Assembly (NCBI GenBank): GCA_013141115.1
Contig: JABFRP010000002.1
Coordinates: 1,724,647 to 1,788,646, forward strand
From: Ferruginibacter sp.
Lineage (GTDB): Bacteria > Bacteroidota > Bacteroidia > Chitinophagales > Chitinophagaceae
Length of the DNA stretch: 64,000 bases
Direction: 5' to 3'
The notes beneath the pieces were generated by a model. That model worked only from the letters and a program-made list of their open reading frames with translations. It was not told the origin of the DNA and did no database searches. Shown one piece after another: positions 30,035-39,009 of the stretch (positions are counted from its first letter, which is position 1; each line of letters begins with the position of its first letter). Both the position numbers and the translations under genes were made by a program.

Positions 30035-33000
30035 ATGAAAAAAGTATTTGTTTTGCTGCTCCTCTCTTTCTTTTTTTATAATACTACCAATGCACAATCA
30101 GCATTCCGGCAACAAAAAAATTTAGATAACGATTGGAAATTTCACTTTGGCCATGCAGCTAATCCCGAAAAAGATTTTAACTACAGTATTAAAACTATAT
30201 TTTCTAAATCGGGTGGCGCTGCCGGTACAGCCATAGATGCTAAATTTAAAGACAGTGCCTGGCGCACGTTAAACCTTCCGCACGACTGGGCAGTAGAGTT
30301 ACCTTTTGCATACATAGATAATTTTGATGTGGAAAGCCACGGCTACAAACCTGTGGGTGGTTTATTTCCCGAAACCAGTATTGGCTGGTACCGTAAACAT
30401 TTTATGGTGGCAAAGTCAGATTCGGGCCAGCGTTTTCAAATTCAGTTTGATGGTATTTATCGTGATGCTAATGTTTGGATTAACGGATTTTATTTGGGCA
30501 ATAATAAAAGTGGTTATGTTGGTGTAAACTATGATGTAACTGATTTTTTAAATTACGACAGGGAGAATGTGATTGTGGTAAGAGTAGATGCCACACAATA
30601 CGAAGGCTGGTTTTATGAAGGTGCAGGCATTTACAGGCATGTATGGCTGAATAAATATGCTAACACACATATTGCAACTGATGGCATATTTGCTTATAGT
30701 AAAGTGGATAATAATAAAGCAACAGTAACTGTAGAAACTACAATTAGCAACGAAGACTTTGCAACAACCAGCAATTCCATCAATGTTTATCTTACTGACA
30801 GAACAGGCAAAATTGTTGGTACAGCAAAAGAGCAAAAAATTGCATTGAATGTTAATGAAGAAAAAATTGCTGTTCAAACTATCGCTATAAGTAATCCCAA
30901 ATTATGGTCATTGGAAGATCCTTATCTCTATCGTGTTGTTGTAGAACTAAAATCCAACGGAAAAATTATCGATACAAAAAAATTACGTGTTGGTATAAGA
31001 ACAGTGGAAATAAAAACCAATGGTGTTTTTTTAAATGGCAAATACGTAAAAATATACGGCACCAACAATCATCAGGATCATGCAGGATTGGGCAGCGCAT
31101 TGCCGGATTATATACAATACTATCGCATTGGCTTATTAAAAAATATGGGTGTTAATGCATACCGTACCAGCCATAATGCACCTACGCCAGAATTGCTGGA
31201 TGCATGTGATAGCCTTGGTATGCTGGTATTAGATGAACAACGGTTGCTTAACAGCGGAGCAGAATATATGAACCAGTTTGAACGCCTGGTAAAAAGAGAC
31301 CGCAGCCGTGCCAGTGTTTTTTTATGGAGCATTGGTAACGAAGAAGGATGGATACATACTACCAGCACAGGCCGAAGAATTGCGCAAACATTTATTGCTA
31401 AACAAAAACAATTAGATCCCACACGTAGCTGTACTTATGCAGCAGATGTAGCCAATGTTTTTAAAGGCGTAAATGAAGTGATACCGGTTAGAAGTTTTAA
31501 TTACCGTCAGTATGCCGTGGCTGATTATCACCGTGATCATCCTGATCAACCTTTGTTAGGTACCGAGATGGGCAGCACCGTAACAACACGAGGTGTATAT
31601 GAAAAAGATTCGCTGCATGCTTACTTACCCGATCAGGATATTACTGCCCCATGGTGGGCCAGCAAGGCCGAAGACTGGTGGAAACTTGCAGGGCCAAACG
31701 GTTTTTGGCTCGGCGGTTTTGTATGGACAGGTTTTGATTATCGTGGCGAACCAACCCCTTACAAATGGCCCAATATAAATTCGCATTTTGGTATTATGGA
31801 TATGTGTGGTTTTCCTAAAAATATTTATTACTATTACCAAAGCTGGTGGACGGATAAAGATGTGCTGCACATTTCACCCAACTGGAATTTGCCTGATAAA
31901 AAAGCTGGTTGGCAGGAGAAAGAAGGTAAACCTGTGGACGTATGGGTAAACAGCAATGCAGATAATGTAGAGTTGTTTTTAAACGGAAAAAGTTTGGGCA
32001 AAAAAGATATGCCCCGCAACAGTCATTTGCAATGGACGGTAAATTACGAACCCGGAAAACTAGAGGCCATTGCTTATAAAAAAGGAAAGAAGCTTACCGC
32101 AAAAGTGGAGACTACAGGTGTGCCAACCGAAGTAGTGGTTACACCTTACAAAACAACTATTCTTGCTGATGGAAAAGATGCTACGGTAATTAATATAACC
32201 GTGGTAGACAGGGAAGGCCGTGAAGTACCTGACGCAGATAATTTGATAAAATTTGCCATTGAAGGCGAAGGTAAAATTATTGGCGTGGGCAATGGCGATC
32301 CCAGCAGTCATGAAGCAGATAAGTGCGCCGATGGTTTATGGCAGCGGCATTTATTTAATGGCAAATGCCAGGTAATAATACAAGGCACTGCAAAAACCGG
32401 TATGATAAAATTTGATGCCATTGCTACAGGTTTATGGAAAGGCGGTACCGATATTATTTCTGTTTCGCCGGAAGCGAATGCAATAATTACAACAGATAAA
32501 ACTTACGAATTAAAAGGCGAAGCAGCTAAACCAAGAGTAGCTGATAAAATGTTAGGCGCTGATATTTCTTTTTTACCCGAACTGGAAGCCAGGGGAATGA
32601 AATTTTCGGATAAAGGCGTAGAGAAAGATGCCATACAAATTTTAAAAGACCACGGTTTTAATTATGTACGTCTCCGTATTTTTAACGAGCCTGCAAACGA
32701 TAGTGGTTACTCGCCTAAAAAAGGTTTTTGCAATTTGGACTATACCAAACAAATGGCCAAACGGGTAAAAGCTGCCGGCATGAAATTGTTACTGGATTTT
32801 CATTATAGCGATTACTGGGCCGACCCAGGCAAACAATACAAGCCTGCTGCATGGAAAGGTTTAAGTTTTACGGAATTAAAAAAGGCGCTGTACGATTACA
32901 CTCAAAAAGTAATGCAGGAATTAAAAGCGCAGGGCACTACTCCTGACATGGTTCAAATAGGTAATGAAATTAATCATGGTATAGTTTGGCCGGAGGGTAA

Positions 33001-33454
33001 TGTAAATAATCCTGATGGTTTGGCGCAATTGATCAATGCAGGCACTGCTGCAGTAAAATCGGTTGACCCGAATGTAGTGATGATGTTACACGTAGCGCTG
33101 GGCGGGCAAAATAATGAGTCAGTAAATTTTATTGATAACATGATAGCACGTGGCGTTTCGTTTGATGTGATTGGTGAATCTTATTATCCTAAATGGCATG
33201 GTACATTAGATGACTTGAGAGATAACTTAAACGATTTGATACAACGCTATAACAAAGATGTGATAGTGGTGGAATACTCTGCCTTAAAAAGCGAAGTAAA
33301 TAAAATTGTTTTTGATATACCCAACAGCAAAGGCAAAGGCACCTGCATTTGGGAACCACTAAGCACCTGGGAAAAAGTATTTGACAACAATGGAAAAAGC
33401 AATGCGCTGTTGTTGATGTATGATGAAATTAGTAAGGAGTTTGTGCAGAAGTAG
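30035..33454 (+). CDS. GH2 beta-galactosidase fused to a GH53 galactanase
   Basis: A 1,139-residue protein from the ATG at 30035 (a GTG three bases earlier is also in frame). The signal peptide ends near TTNAQ. The GH2 part runs from about residue 25 to 620: a jelly-roll sugar-binding domain (HDWAVELPF, GWYRKHF), an Ig domain, and a barrel with acid/base E436 (SIGNEEGW) and nucleophile E511 (LGTEMGSTVTTRG). Two beta domains follow (DUF4982-like and Ig-like). From about residue 839 a complete GH53 domain appears (MLGADISFLPELEARGMKF) with E978 (QIGNEINHGIVWP) and E1080 (VVEYSAL). One chain would thus combine exo-galactosidase and endo-galactanase. Confidence 0.93.
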   Translation: MKKVFVLLLLSFFFYNTTNAQSAFRQQKNLDNDWKFHFGHAANPEKDFNYSIKTIFSKSGGAAGTAIDAKFKDSAWRTLNLPHDWAVELPFAYIDNFDVESHGYKPVGGLFPETSIGWYRKHFMVAKSDSGQRFQIQFDGIYRDANVWINGFYLGNNKSGYVGVNYDVTDFLNYDRENVIVVRVDATQYEGWFYEGAGIYRHVWLNKYANTHIATDGIFAYSKVDNNKATVTVETTISNEDFATTSNSINVYLTDRTGKIVGTAKEQKIALNVNEEKIAVQTIAISNPKLWSLEDPYLYRVVVELKSNGKIIDTKKLRVGIRTVEIKTNGVFLNGKYVKIYGTNNHQDHAGLGSALPDYIQYYRIGLLKNMGVNAYRTSHNAPTPELLDACDSLGMLVLDEQRLLNSGAEYMNQFERLVKRDRSRASVFLWSIGNEEGWIHTTSTGRRIAQTFIAKQKQLDPTRSCTYAADVANVFKGVNEVIPVRSFNYRQYAVADYHRDHPDQPLLGTEMGSTVTTRGVYEKDSLHAYLPDQDITAPWWASKAEDWWKLAGPNGFWLGGFVWTGFDYRGEPTPYKWPNINSHFGIMDMCGFPKNIYYYYQSWWTDKDVLHISPNWNLPDKKAGWQEKEGKPVDVWVNSNADNVELFLNGKSLGKKDMPRNSHLQWTVNYEPGKLEAIAYKKGKKLTAKVETTGVPTEVVVTPYKTTILADGKDATVINITVVDREGREVPDADNLIKFAIEGEGKIIGVGNGDPSSHEADKCADGLWQRHLFNGKCQVIIQGTAKTGMIKFDAIATGLWKGGTDIISVSPEANAIITTDKTYELKGEAAKPRVADKMLGADISFLPELEARGMKFSDKGVEKDAIQILKDHGFNYVRLRIFNEPANDSGYSPKKGFCNLDYTKQMAKRVKAAGMKLLLDFHYSDYWADPGKQYKPAAWKGLSFTELKKALYDYTQKVMQELKAQGTTPDMVQIGNEINHGIVWPEGNVNNPDGLAQLINAGTAAVKSVDPNVVMMLHVALGGQNNESVNFIDNMIARGVSFDVIGESYYPKWHGTLDDLRDNLNDLIQRYNKDVIVVEYSALKSEVNKIVFDIPNSKGKGTCIWEPLSTWEKVFDNNGKSNALLLMYDEISKEFVQK

Positions 33455-33562
33455 AAATCAAAATGATTTGAAAGTATAATTAGAAAACTGTCTGCAATAA
33501 CCCAGAGATACTAATTAATAAATGTTGAAACCACAGTAGTACAAATGCTCAATAGCGCTCCT

Positions 33563-33602
33563 CCCGAAATCGGGCTGTATATCGATTTCGGGGGTCTTTT
33601 TT
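33563..33602 (+). terminator. Intrinsic terminator after the GH2-GH53 gene
   Basis: CCCGAAATCG (33563-33572) and CGATTTCGGG (33583-33592) form a perfect 10-bp stem followed by GGTC and a run of T. It lies about 110 nt after the stop of the fusion gene. Confidence 0.85.
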
Positions 33603-33671
33603 TGTTACTTTTTTGGACAAGCAAAAAAGTAAAGGCAAGAAATTAAAAGTGGTTAAAAAAAATTAATGAAG

Positions 33672-34319
33672 CTAAACGCTTACAATCCCATTCTTAATAG
33701 CATACATCACCAAACCCACCCTCGTCTTCACATGCAGTTTTTCAAACAACGCATCCCGGTAGCCATCAATAGTGCGGGGGCTCACAAACATTTTATCGGC
33801 AATTTCTTTATAGGTCAGTTCGGTGCAGGCATATTTTAAAAAATCAGTTTCCCTGTCGTTAAGGTTAGCTAAAGTATTTACGTCACTGCCACTGTCTTCA
33901 ATTTTATTAATAGCATGAATGAGTTTGCCACTCACCAAATCGCTGTAATAATAACCTTTGCTTACCACGGCATCAATGGCCGCTTTTAATTCGGAAGGTT
34001 CGCAATCTTTCAAAATGTACCCTTTGGCACCACTCTTTAGCATGCGGATGATGGAGTTTTCATTGTCGTACATACTCAATGCTAATACTTTAATATCAGG
34101 ATGATTTTCTTTAAGCCATTGTGCGGTATCATAGCCATCCATTTCGGGCATGTTAATATCCATTAAAATAACTTCAGGAAGATTTTTTTTATCCAGTTTA
34201 TTAATAAGGTCTTTGCCATTATCAGCTTCAAACAATACATTATGCCCCAGGCTTTTTACCAATGCAGCAAGGCCATTGCGAAGTAATACATGATCGTCGG
34301 TTAAAACTATGGTTGCCAT
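33672..34319 (-). CDS. LuxR-type (NarL/FixJ) response regulator
   Basis: A 215-residue protein. The receiver domain has acidic residues D8/D9, phospho-acceptor D54 (VILMDINMPEMDG) and the lysine in SGAKGYILKD. The C-terminal LuxR helix-turn-helix is LNDRETDFLKYACTELTYKE followed by IADKMFVSPRTIDGYRDALF. It is the last gene of a four-gene minus-strand operon and lies 27 nt after its cognate kinase. Targets are unknown. Confidence 0.93.
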   Translation of the reverse strand: MATIVLTDDHVLLRNGLAALVKSLGHNVLFEADNGKDLINKLDKKNLPEVILMDINMPEMDGYDTAQWLKENHPDIKVLALSMYDNENSIIRMLKSGAKGYILKDCEPSELKAAIDAVVSKGYYYSDLVSGKLIHAINKIEDSGSDVNTLANLNDRETDFLKYACTELTYKEIADKMFVSPRTIDGYRDALFEKLHVKTRVGLVMYAIKNGIVSV

Positions 34320-34346
34320 AAAAAAGGTTAGTGATTTGTGTTTTAG

Positions 34347-35096
34347 TTAATTGTTTACAGGCAGTTCTATAATAATCAAAGTTCCTTTACCTTCTGTTGA
34401 TTGCAGGTTAAATATACCGCCAATTAATTGCGCCCTGTTCAACATACTTTTTAAACCAATACCAATATTTTTTGTGGCATCAAAACCTTTGCCTTCATCC
34501 TGTACCTGTAAAATAAATAATTGTGGTAAGTATTGCATTTGGATAGTGATCTTTTTTGTACCGGAGTATTTAATGCAATTGTTCAGCGCTTCCTGCACAA
34601 TACGAAACAATACCATTTCCTTTTGTGGATCTAATTTAAAAGGAGCACCGCTTATTTGTAGTTCTGTTTCAAATGCCCTTGTGCCTTCAATTATTTTCAG
34701 TTCGTTGGCAATACTTTCCTGCAGGCCCAGCTCTGCAATAATATCTCCATGCAGGCTATGGCTAAGGTTGCGCAAATCGTTAATGGCTTTACTTACTAAA
34801 TTTTTAGTTTCCTGAATTTTTGGTTCGTTGGTATTAGGCAAGGTATTCAGGTTAAGTTTGGCAAGGCTAAGCACCTGGCCAATATTATCATGTATCTCCT
34901 GGCTGATGGTTTTAAGCGTTTGCTCCTGAATTTCCAGTTGGGTTTGGAGGAGCTCCTGTTCGAATTGAGTTTTCATGAGTTCTTTTTCTTTTTGATGTTT
35001 CCAATTACGATTGCTAAAAATAAACAAGAAAGCAATAATTCCTGCCACCAAAAAAATAACCAATATTGTACCGCCTATAGTAAAAATATTTTGCAT
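34347..35096 (-). CDS. Sensor histidine kinase (HisKA_3 type)
   Basis: A 249-residue kinase. It has one N-terminal membrane helix (about residues 8-28), then a coiled coil (QKEKELMKTQFEQELLQTQL), the dimerisation domain with phospho-acceptor H69 (ISQEIHDNIGQVLSLAKLNL) and a HATPase domain (FRIVQEALNNCIKYS, DEGKGFD, GIGLKSMLNRA). It has no sensory domain of its own. The seven-helix protein encoded just upstream, 3 nt away, may provide the sensing part. This is inference. Confidence 0.92.
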   Translation of the reverse strand: MQNIFTIGGTILVIFLVAGIIAFLFIFSNRNWKHQKEKELMKTQFEQELLQTQLEIQEQTLKTISQEIHDNIGQVLSLAKLNLNTLPNTNEPKIQETKNLVSKAINDLRNLSHSLHGDIIAELGLQESIANELKIIEGTRAFETELQISGAPFKLDPQKEMVLFRIVQEALNNCIKYSGTKKITIQMQYLPQLFILQVQDEGKGFDATKNIGIGLKSMLNRAQLIGGIFNLQSTEGKGTLIIIELPVNN

Positions 35097-35099
35097 GAT

Positions 35100-35738
35100 T
35101 TAAATTGATCGAATTTTTATTTGCTCTTTAATAAACCCAATGGTAAAAGTTACATACAAAGTAATATTAAAAATGTTATGAATCACCCATAGGGTAGATT
35201 TGCCGTGGTGCAGGTTGGCGCTGGTGTTTAAATAATCTGCAAACAAAAAAAATGTACAGGGGGCATAAAGTAACAAACCTAAAATATACCAGTTAAAAGG
35301 TTCTTTAAACGAAAAAATATATGCATCGTTTCTAAACATTTTTAAGAAGTAATAAAAAATAAAAAAAACATACAGTAAGTTCACCAGGCAAATAAGTTCA
35401 AAAAGTACTTTTGCTTTTATACCTTGTGTGTAAAATAAGTAAATTGTTGCTCCGGTTACTAAAAAGCCTGCGAGATAAAAAATCACATTGTATTTTAACT
35501 TAGTGGAAAATAAAAATAAAAATAAAATAAACTCGATGGGGGTATATGTGTTGTAAAGAATATTAAGATGCGTTGTATCTATATTTTTAAGGAATGTTGT
35601 TGCCAATTGTGGTGCGAACGCTGCACATACAATAAAAAAAATAATCTTAGAATCAATCTTTAAATCTCTGAGTAATAGTAGCCCCGTAAAAAACGGGGCT
35701 ACTATTATCCATTCTGAAATGAGTTGCAAAATATGCAT
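35100..35738 (-). CDS. Polytopic membrane protein, possible sensor partner
   Basis: A 212-residue protein with about six or seven hydrophobic helices spread over the whole length and short loops. I recognise no family. It lies 7 nt after the 160-residue gene and 3 nt before the kinase, so translation is likely coupled. Several Bacteroidota kinases have such a membrane partner, but no specific role can be stated. Confidence 0.65.
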   Translation of the reverse strand: MHILQLISEWIIVAPFFTGLLLLRDLKIDSKIIFFIVCAAFAPQLATTFLKNIDTTHLNILYNTYTPIEFILFLFLFSTKLKYNVIFYLAGFLVTGATIYLFYTQGIKAKVLFELICLVNLLYVFFIFYYFLKMFRNDAYIFSFKEPFNWYILGLLLYAPCTFFLFADYLNTSANLHHGKSTLWVIHNIFNITLYVTFTIGFIKEQIKIRSI

Positions 35739-35745
35739 TACTTGT

Positions 35746-36228
35746 TTATAAGTTTAAAAACTTGATAGTACCATTACTAATGTCGCCACCTTTTCCTTTT
35801 GACAAATCAACAAGCCCTGGATGTTCTACTCCGTCAGTTTCTTCTGGATGGGCAGAGTCTGGATGAATTATTGAATAAGTATCATCAACACCTGGTATGT
35901 CTGACCTTGAAATAGTGCAGGCAAATATGGAGAGAGTGGGTTTGTTCTTACGTTCAGTATCGGTATCATCGCTTGCTCCCATCATCATAATAAGTCCCGA
36001 ATCGGGTATTGCTATGATTTTGGCCATTAAAGAAAGCAAAGAATCTTTGTCGAAGACAAAGCCACAATCCAGGTTATTGTAAAAAGATCGTGTTTCTTCT
36101 TCCGCAGATGGGATAAGACCCCCAAGGGTAACAGCAATTGCAGGGTCTGCTGCAAAGTCAATTGCTTTTTTTCTTAAGGCCTCAGCGTGGCCAAATTTAA
36201 TGGGTTTACCGGTTGCTTTTCTAGACAT
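35746..36228 (-). CDS. Unknown soluble protein, first gene of kinase operon
   Basis: A 160-residue protein without signal peptide or membrane helix. The N-terminus is basic (MSRKATGKPIKFGHAEALRK), and the rest is acidic with a hydrophobic stretch SGLIMMMGASDD near residue 80. No known domain was recognised. Its position as first gene of the kinase/regulator operon suggests a regulatory or sensory link. That link is inferred only from context. Confidence 0.6.
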   Translation of the reverse strand: MSRKATGKPIKFGHAEALRKKAIDFAADPAIAVTLGGLIPSAEEETRSFYNNLDCGFVFDKDSLLSLMAKIIAIPDSGLIMMMGASDDTDTERKNKPTLSIFACTISRSDIPGVDDTYSIIHPDSAHPEETDGVEHPGLVDLSKGKGGDISNGTIKFLNL

Positions 36229-36261
36229 AATTTAAAGTTTTAAATGGTTCAATAATTTTAT

Positions 36262-36278
36262 TAGACCACTAAAGTCTA
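36262..36278. promoter_or_regulatory. Small palindrome upstream of the kinase operon
   Basis: TAGAC and GTCTA flank seven bases, 34 nt before the start codon of the minus-strand operon. Such a LuxR-type-sized site could serve autoregulation. The arms are only 5 bp, so chance is a real alternative. Confidence 0.25.
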
Positions 36279-36423
36279 TAATACTTCCCACATACGCAAC
36301 AGCCTTATCACTTTTCTTTTACCGTTTTTACACCCTGCTGCTTTGGGTTATTGTGCTGTTGATGGTAAACAATCTTTTCTTGAAGATTTGTGAAACATTT
36401 TTAAATCAATAAAATTAGCAGGT

Positions 36424-37539
36424 ATGAAAAAAATAATTCTACTACTTTGCCTTATTGGCCTTAGTCAGTTAAATTATGCACAGTTTTCCTTTAATAGAAA
36501 AGATAATATTCCAAGTGCAGCGGAAAAAACAGAAAATAATAAATTGCTTAAGCAAGTGAAAGCTCCTGGTTCTTCTGTAAAGCCCCTGACAAGGAAATAT
36601 TTAGACAGTATAGTAACTAAAGATATTCAGAGCATTGATTCAACATATTCACAAAAGAAATTTTCTGTTTTACTTGATACTATATCCAACAGTAAAAAAG
36701 AAAAGCAAGTAAGGGCACTCATTGCTGAAAGGGATAGTTTGATACTGGAGCAATATAAATTACTCAGGCAAATAAGGTACTGGGCCAAATGGGATCGTTT
36801 TGAAGAGGTGGAACAAAAACGGAATTTCTTTCCTGCATATTTTGGCTCACAAACCATGCGTTTTTTTGAAGGGGATACCAATCACATAAAATTTTTTCAA
36901 AACAACCTGGTAAACTATAGCCCTAAAACACAGAAAATGACGCTTTATACCGAAGCGGTGAATGATTATATTGGTCCTTTCAGAATTGCTATAGGCTTTC
37001 AGATAAAAAGTGAATCAAAAACAGATTCATTAAGTACAGCAGACTCCACAAAAAAACTTGAGCAAAAGACAGATATGTTGTCGGCTATTCAAAATGGCGG
37101 CGGCGATATTTCTGTTAATGTTAGATGGCCGCTAATAAAAAACAAGGATGCAAATGCGGTTATACAGCATATATTTTATTTTTATGGTAATACTGGGTTT
37201 TCATTACCTGTACTTAATAAGGCCGCAGATGATTTTCTTTTTAATTACAATGCAGGGCTTGAAGGGGCTTTGTATGCAAAAGGATTTAATGGCCGGCTAA
37301 CTTTTTATGCACAGCTTAAGGCAGCATATTATAACGGTAATAAGCACTATCAAAAAGTAATTACCGATGCTGATAAAAACGACCCTACTTCGTTTGCATT
37401 ATTGCAAACATCACTTGGAATTGATTTTTTGGATGGCTACAGGATAAGAGTGGATTTATTTAATGGTAACAACTTTGTAAGAAAAAACTTTCCTGCCACT
37501 TTAACCTTTATAGTAAGGCCGGGAAAGGGAAAAGATTAA
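36424..37539 (+). CDS. Secreted protein with C-terminal beta-barrel features
   Basis: A 371-residue protein with a signal peptide (ends LNYAQ) and a charged helical stretch at about residues 60-125. The C-terminal half is beta-strand-rich (GGDISVNVRWPLIK, GLEGALYAKGFNGRLTFYAQ, LTFIVRPGKGKD). It may be an outer-membrane protein. No family was recognised. It stands alone on the plus strand between the kinase operon and the restriction gene. Confidence 0.6.
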   Translation: MKKIILLLCLIGLSQLNYAQFSFNRKDNIPSAAEKTENNKLLKQVKAPGSSVKPLTRKYLDSIVTKDIQSIDSTYSQKKFSVLLDTISNSKKEKQVRALIAERDSLILEQYKLLRQIRYWAKWDRFEEVEQKRNFFPAYFGSQTMRFFEGDTNHIKFFQNNLVNYSPKTQKMTLYTEAVNDYIGPFRIAIGFQIKSESKTDSLSTADSTKKLEQKTDMLSAIQNGGGDISVNVRWPLIKNKDANAVIQHIFYFYGNTGFSLPVLNKAADDFLFNYNAGLEGALYAKGFNGRLTFYAQLKAAYYNGNKHYQKVITDADKNDPTSFALLQTSLGIDFLDGYRIRVDLFNGNNFVRKNFPATLTFIVRPGKGKD

Positions 37540-37603
37540 AACAATAAAATAGAGTATCGTATTTTTAAGACATGATAATTTTTAATAGTTATTATCTCTT
37601 TAA

Positions 37604-38716
37604 TTATTTCTTCTTACCCTTCTTCTCCTTTACAAACAACCCTGCCGTATACTTATCATACAACTCAAACAAAAACTCTATCCGTTTAGTTTCATTAATA
37701 AAAGGCTGGTGGCGGTAGCAAAGGTCTACCGCTTTATCTAATTGCTGGTGGGCTTTTACCAATACGGGTGGCATGGTGTTAGGGTCATATAAATCTGCAA
37801 GACTACTGTTAGGAAATTGTAACCTGGCATCCAGCACAGCCTGCGCCGCTTTTTCCACCGCTTCCTTTTGTTTGTCGGTGGGGCTTTCAGGCCAGGGGTA
37901 GTTGTTGTAACCAATGGTATTTGAATAACGGATGTCACTTTTAAGTCTACCACAAACATATTTTATCCAAGTAGTGTGCATATTACAAGCAATCATGCCG
38001 AAGTGGTAAACTTTTGCATTCGGAAGTATGAATGAAGAATAGTTGGCAATAATATCCTTTGAAAGAAAGCCAACAGGGATGTATGTTCTTAATTCTGATG
38101 ATACAACTGGAATCATTAAATAATCTGAATCAGGCTGTCTGTCTTCCATAAATCTACTTGGATAGTCAGCCCACTTCCTTGTTGCAGCTTTTTTACTTTC
38201 ACTTCTAAATTTCTTTATGTTATTTATTCTTCTTAGTATTTCTGGGCAAGATTTTAACTCGTTCGGGGTAGCATTTTTTAACCATAAACAATGCCGGTAG
38301 TAATTGTTTATCAATTCATCTGACCCAATAAATTTCCTTACAAATTTTTTATGGTCAGGATAAGCCCTAATGAAATTTTCTGCATCGCTTTCCTCAAAAA
38401 ATAAAAAATTTCCATCATCAATTGCTGCATTTCCTTTCATCATTGCTGGCACATTGAAAACGGGATTAGTTCTGGCATTAATGTAAATATTCTTGCCTTC
38501 AACTAAAAATGGGTTAATTGATGTAACAATTCTTTCATGAGGTTCTCCTTTTATATCTTCATATTCAAATAACCTTTTTTGCAAAGTGTCAAATTTTGCA
38601 AATCCTATAATAATGCAATAAACTGCGGCATTACCTTTAGCCTCATTACTCCATTTAAAAGTTTGGTGGGCAAAGTGAATATATATTTTCTCTCGTTCAA
38701 CCAATAATTGCCACAA
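37604..38716 (-). CDS. C-terminal fragment: methylase remainder and target recognition
   Basis: A 370-residue open frame from a TTG at 38716, in the same phase as the upstream fragment. The frame is open back to the TAG, so a start nearer 38990 would be needed to include NPPF (about 38920-38931). The fragment has the target-recognition-like region and the lysine-rich C-terminus. No good start codon was seen, which favours readthrough or inactivity over a second independent gene. Confidence 0.6.
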   Translation of the reverse strand: MWQLLVEREKIYIHFAHQTFKWSNEAKGNAAVYCIIIGFAKFDTLQKRLFEYEDIKGEPHERIVTSINPFLVEGKNIYINARTNPVFNVPAMMKGNAAIDDGNFLFFEESDAENFIRAYPDHKKFVRKFIGSDELINNYYRHCLWLKNATPNELKSCPEILRRINNIKKFRSESKKAATRKWADYPSRFMEDRQPDSDYLMIPVVSSELRTYIPVGFLSKDIIANYSSFILPNAKVYHFGMIACNMHTTWIKYVCGRLKSDIRYSNTIGYNNYPWPESPTDKQKEAVEKAAQAVLDARLQFPNSSLADLYDPNTMPPVLVKAHQQLDKAVDLCYRHQPFINETKRIEFLFELYDKYTAGLFVKEKKGKKK

Positions 38717-38945
38717 TACCGAAACCTGTATTCCCTGCGAAATTGAATTAGTTGATACGAAGCCAACTTTTATATCTGTATTTGAAATATACTTTGCAGC
38801 TTTATAATACCAACAGGCGACATAATCAAGTGTGCCAAAATTTTCTACATCATTAAATACAAGTTCAGTGTCCTTTTTCTGTTCTTCAGTTTGATTTCTG
38901 GAGCCGTAGAAAGGAGGGTTGCCTAAAATATAATCAAACCTCTCC

Positions 38946-38960
38946 GTCGCCGCAGGCGAC
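38946..38960. repeat. GTCGCC-GCA-GGCGAC palindrome in the same insert
   Basis: Six-base perfect arms around GCA lie 20 bp from the larger palindrome. On the minus strand it encodes part of the GSPAATER stretch just before the FDYILGNPPF motif. It is part of the probable in-frame insertion. Confidence 0.75.
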
Positions 38961-38980
38961 CCCGAAATATTTTTACCCGC

Positions 38981-39009
38981 CGACTCAAGCTGCTATGCAG
39001 CTTGAGTCG
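38981..39009. repeat. Perfect 13-bp-arm palindrome containing the stop codon
   Basis: Arms 38981-38993 and 38997-39009 are exactly complementary around a 3-nt loop. The TAG of the restriction gene spans the arm edge and loop. The element is GC-richer than the flanks. Confidence 0.85.
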
